Below the pieces are notes generated by a model, which had not been told where the DNA came from, did no database searches, and saw only the letters and a program-made list of their open reading frames with translations. Both the position numbers and the translations under genes were made by a program. This document shows, piece by piece, positions 63,961 to 64,000 of a stretch of 64,000 bases of DNA. How positions within the stretch are numbered: the first letter of the stretch is position 1; each line of letters begins with the position of its first letter. Origin of the DNA: Clostridium bornimense (GTDB lineage Bacteria > Bacillota > Clostridia > Clostridiales > Clostridiaceae); the NCBI RefSeq assembly GCF_018917145.1, contig NZ_JAHLOD010000015.1, positions 1 through 64,000 of the forward strand, written 5' to 3'.

Positions 63961-64000
63961 TTTTTAAATATAATTTTGTTAACTTTGACAGGGTGAAATG

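Noticed and set aside
1-64000. tRNA or rRNA genes
   Set aside because: I looked for GC-rich cloverleaf-like stretches with GGTTCRANTCC and for rRNA motifs and saw none. The only similar structured regions are the three riboswitch or T-box leaders.

Overview
The window is very AT-rich, and its genes have strong AGGAGG/GAGGTG ribosome binding sites, frequent TTG and GTG starts and many intrinsic terminators. With the gene content (GapN, YjfB, L-box lysA-dapA, FMN-riboswitch rib operon, T-box trpS, RF3, a giant cyclic-glucan-synthase-like protein) this points to the chromosome of a Clostridium sensu stricto species. I cannot assign a species from sequence alone. I see no rRNA, tRNA or CRISPR array.

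Layout. 1-190 is the end of an IS3-type element. 268-11107 holds membrane and transport genes: a DUF4405-type protein, paired chromate transporter halves, an ABC exporter, YjfB, a SulP/STAS permease, an SPFH protein and an APC permease. Among them lies a transposase-like gene (7622-8521) that has lost its recognisable catalytic acids and is flanked by inverted copies of a roughly 32-bp repeat. 11169-24000 holds housekeeping and accessory genes: an SDR, an M29 aminopeptidase, a TPR protein with signal peptidase I, a HelD-like helicase, GapN, a Cys/Asn-rich protein of unknown role, a CDF transporter and an M18 aminopeptidase. 23965-26510 is a lysine-riboswitch-controlled lysA-dapA operon. 27224-36756 ends in a single 2846-codon gene resembling cyclic beta-1,2-glucan synthase. 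37781-41537 is an FMN-riboswitch ribD-ribE-ribBA-ribH operon. 42937-45808 holds yqeY, small membrane proteins and T-box-controlled trpS.

45941-59440 is the most unusual part: a VgrG-type polymorphic-toxin locus in what appears to be a Gram-positive. It starts with a plain VgrG-like spike, an Imm11-like protein, a DUF4280 PAAR-like protein and two unassigned proteins. Next comes a second VgrG fused to a glycine-rich delivery region and a C-terminal EndoU-type nuclease, with an overlapping candidate immunity gene. Downstream are displaced toxin C-terminal modules with candidate immunity genes, a duplicated spacer of about 300 bp carrying a terminator, two more copies of the delivery-region DNA (one swapped to a new C-terminus, one decayed), an intact IS110 element with a long noncoding leader, and an IS110 relict. 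It looks like a spike-toxin gene that changes its warhead by recombination and keeps old warheads and immunity genes nearby. No sheath, tube or baseplate genes are in the window, so the delivery machine is not identified.

59523-63960 returns to ordinary genes: an FNT-family channel, a small protein, a Cof-type HAD phosphatase, a P-loop NTPase and prfC. Two dispersed intergenic repeat families (32-bp CACTACTT-type and a hairpin family) occur at 3455, 7495, 8577, 12331-12640 and 41557-41766.
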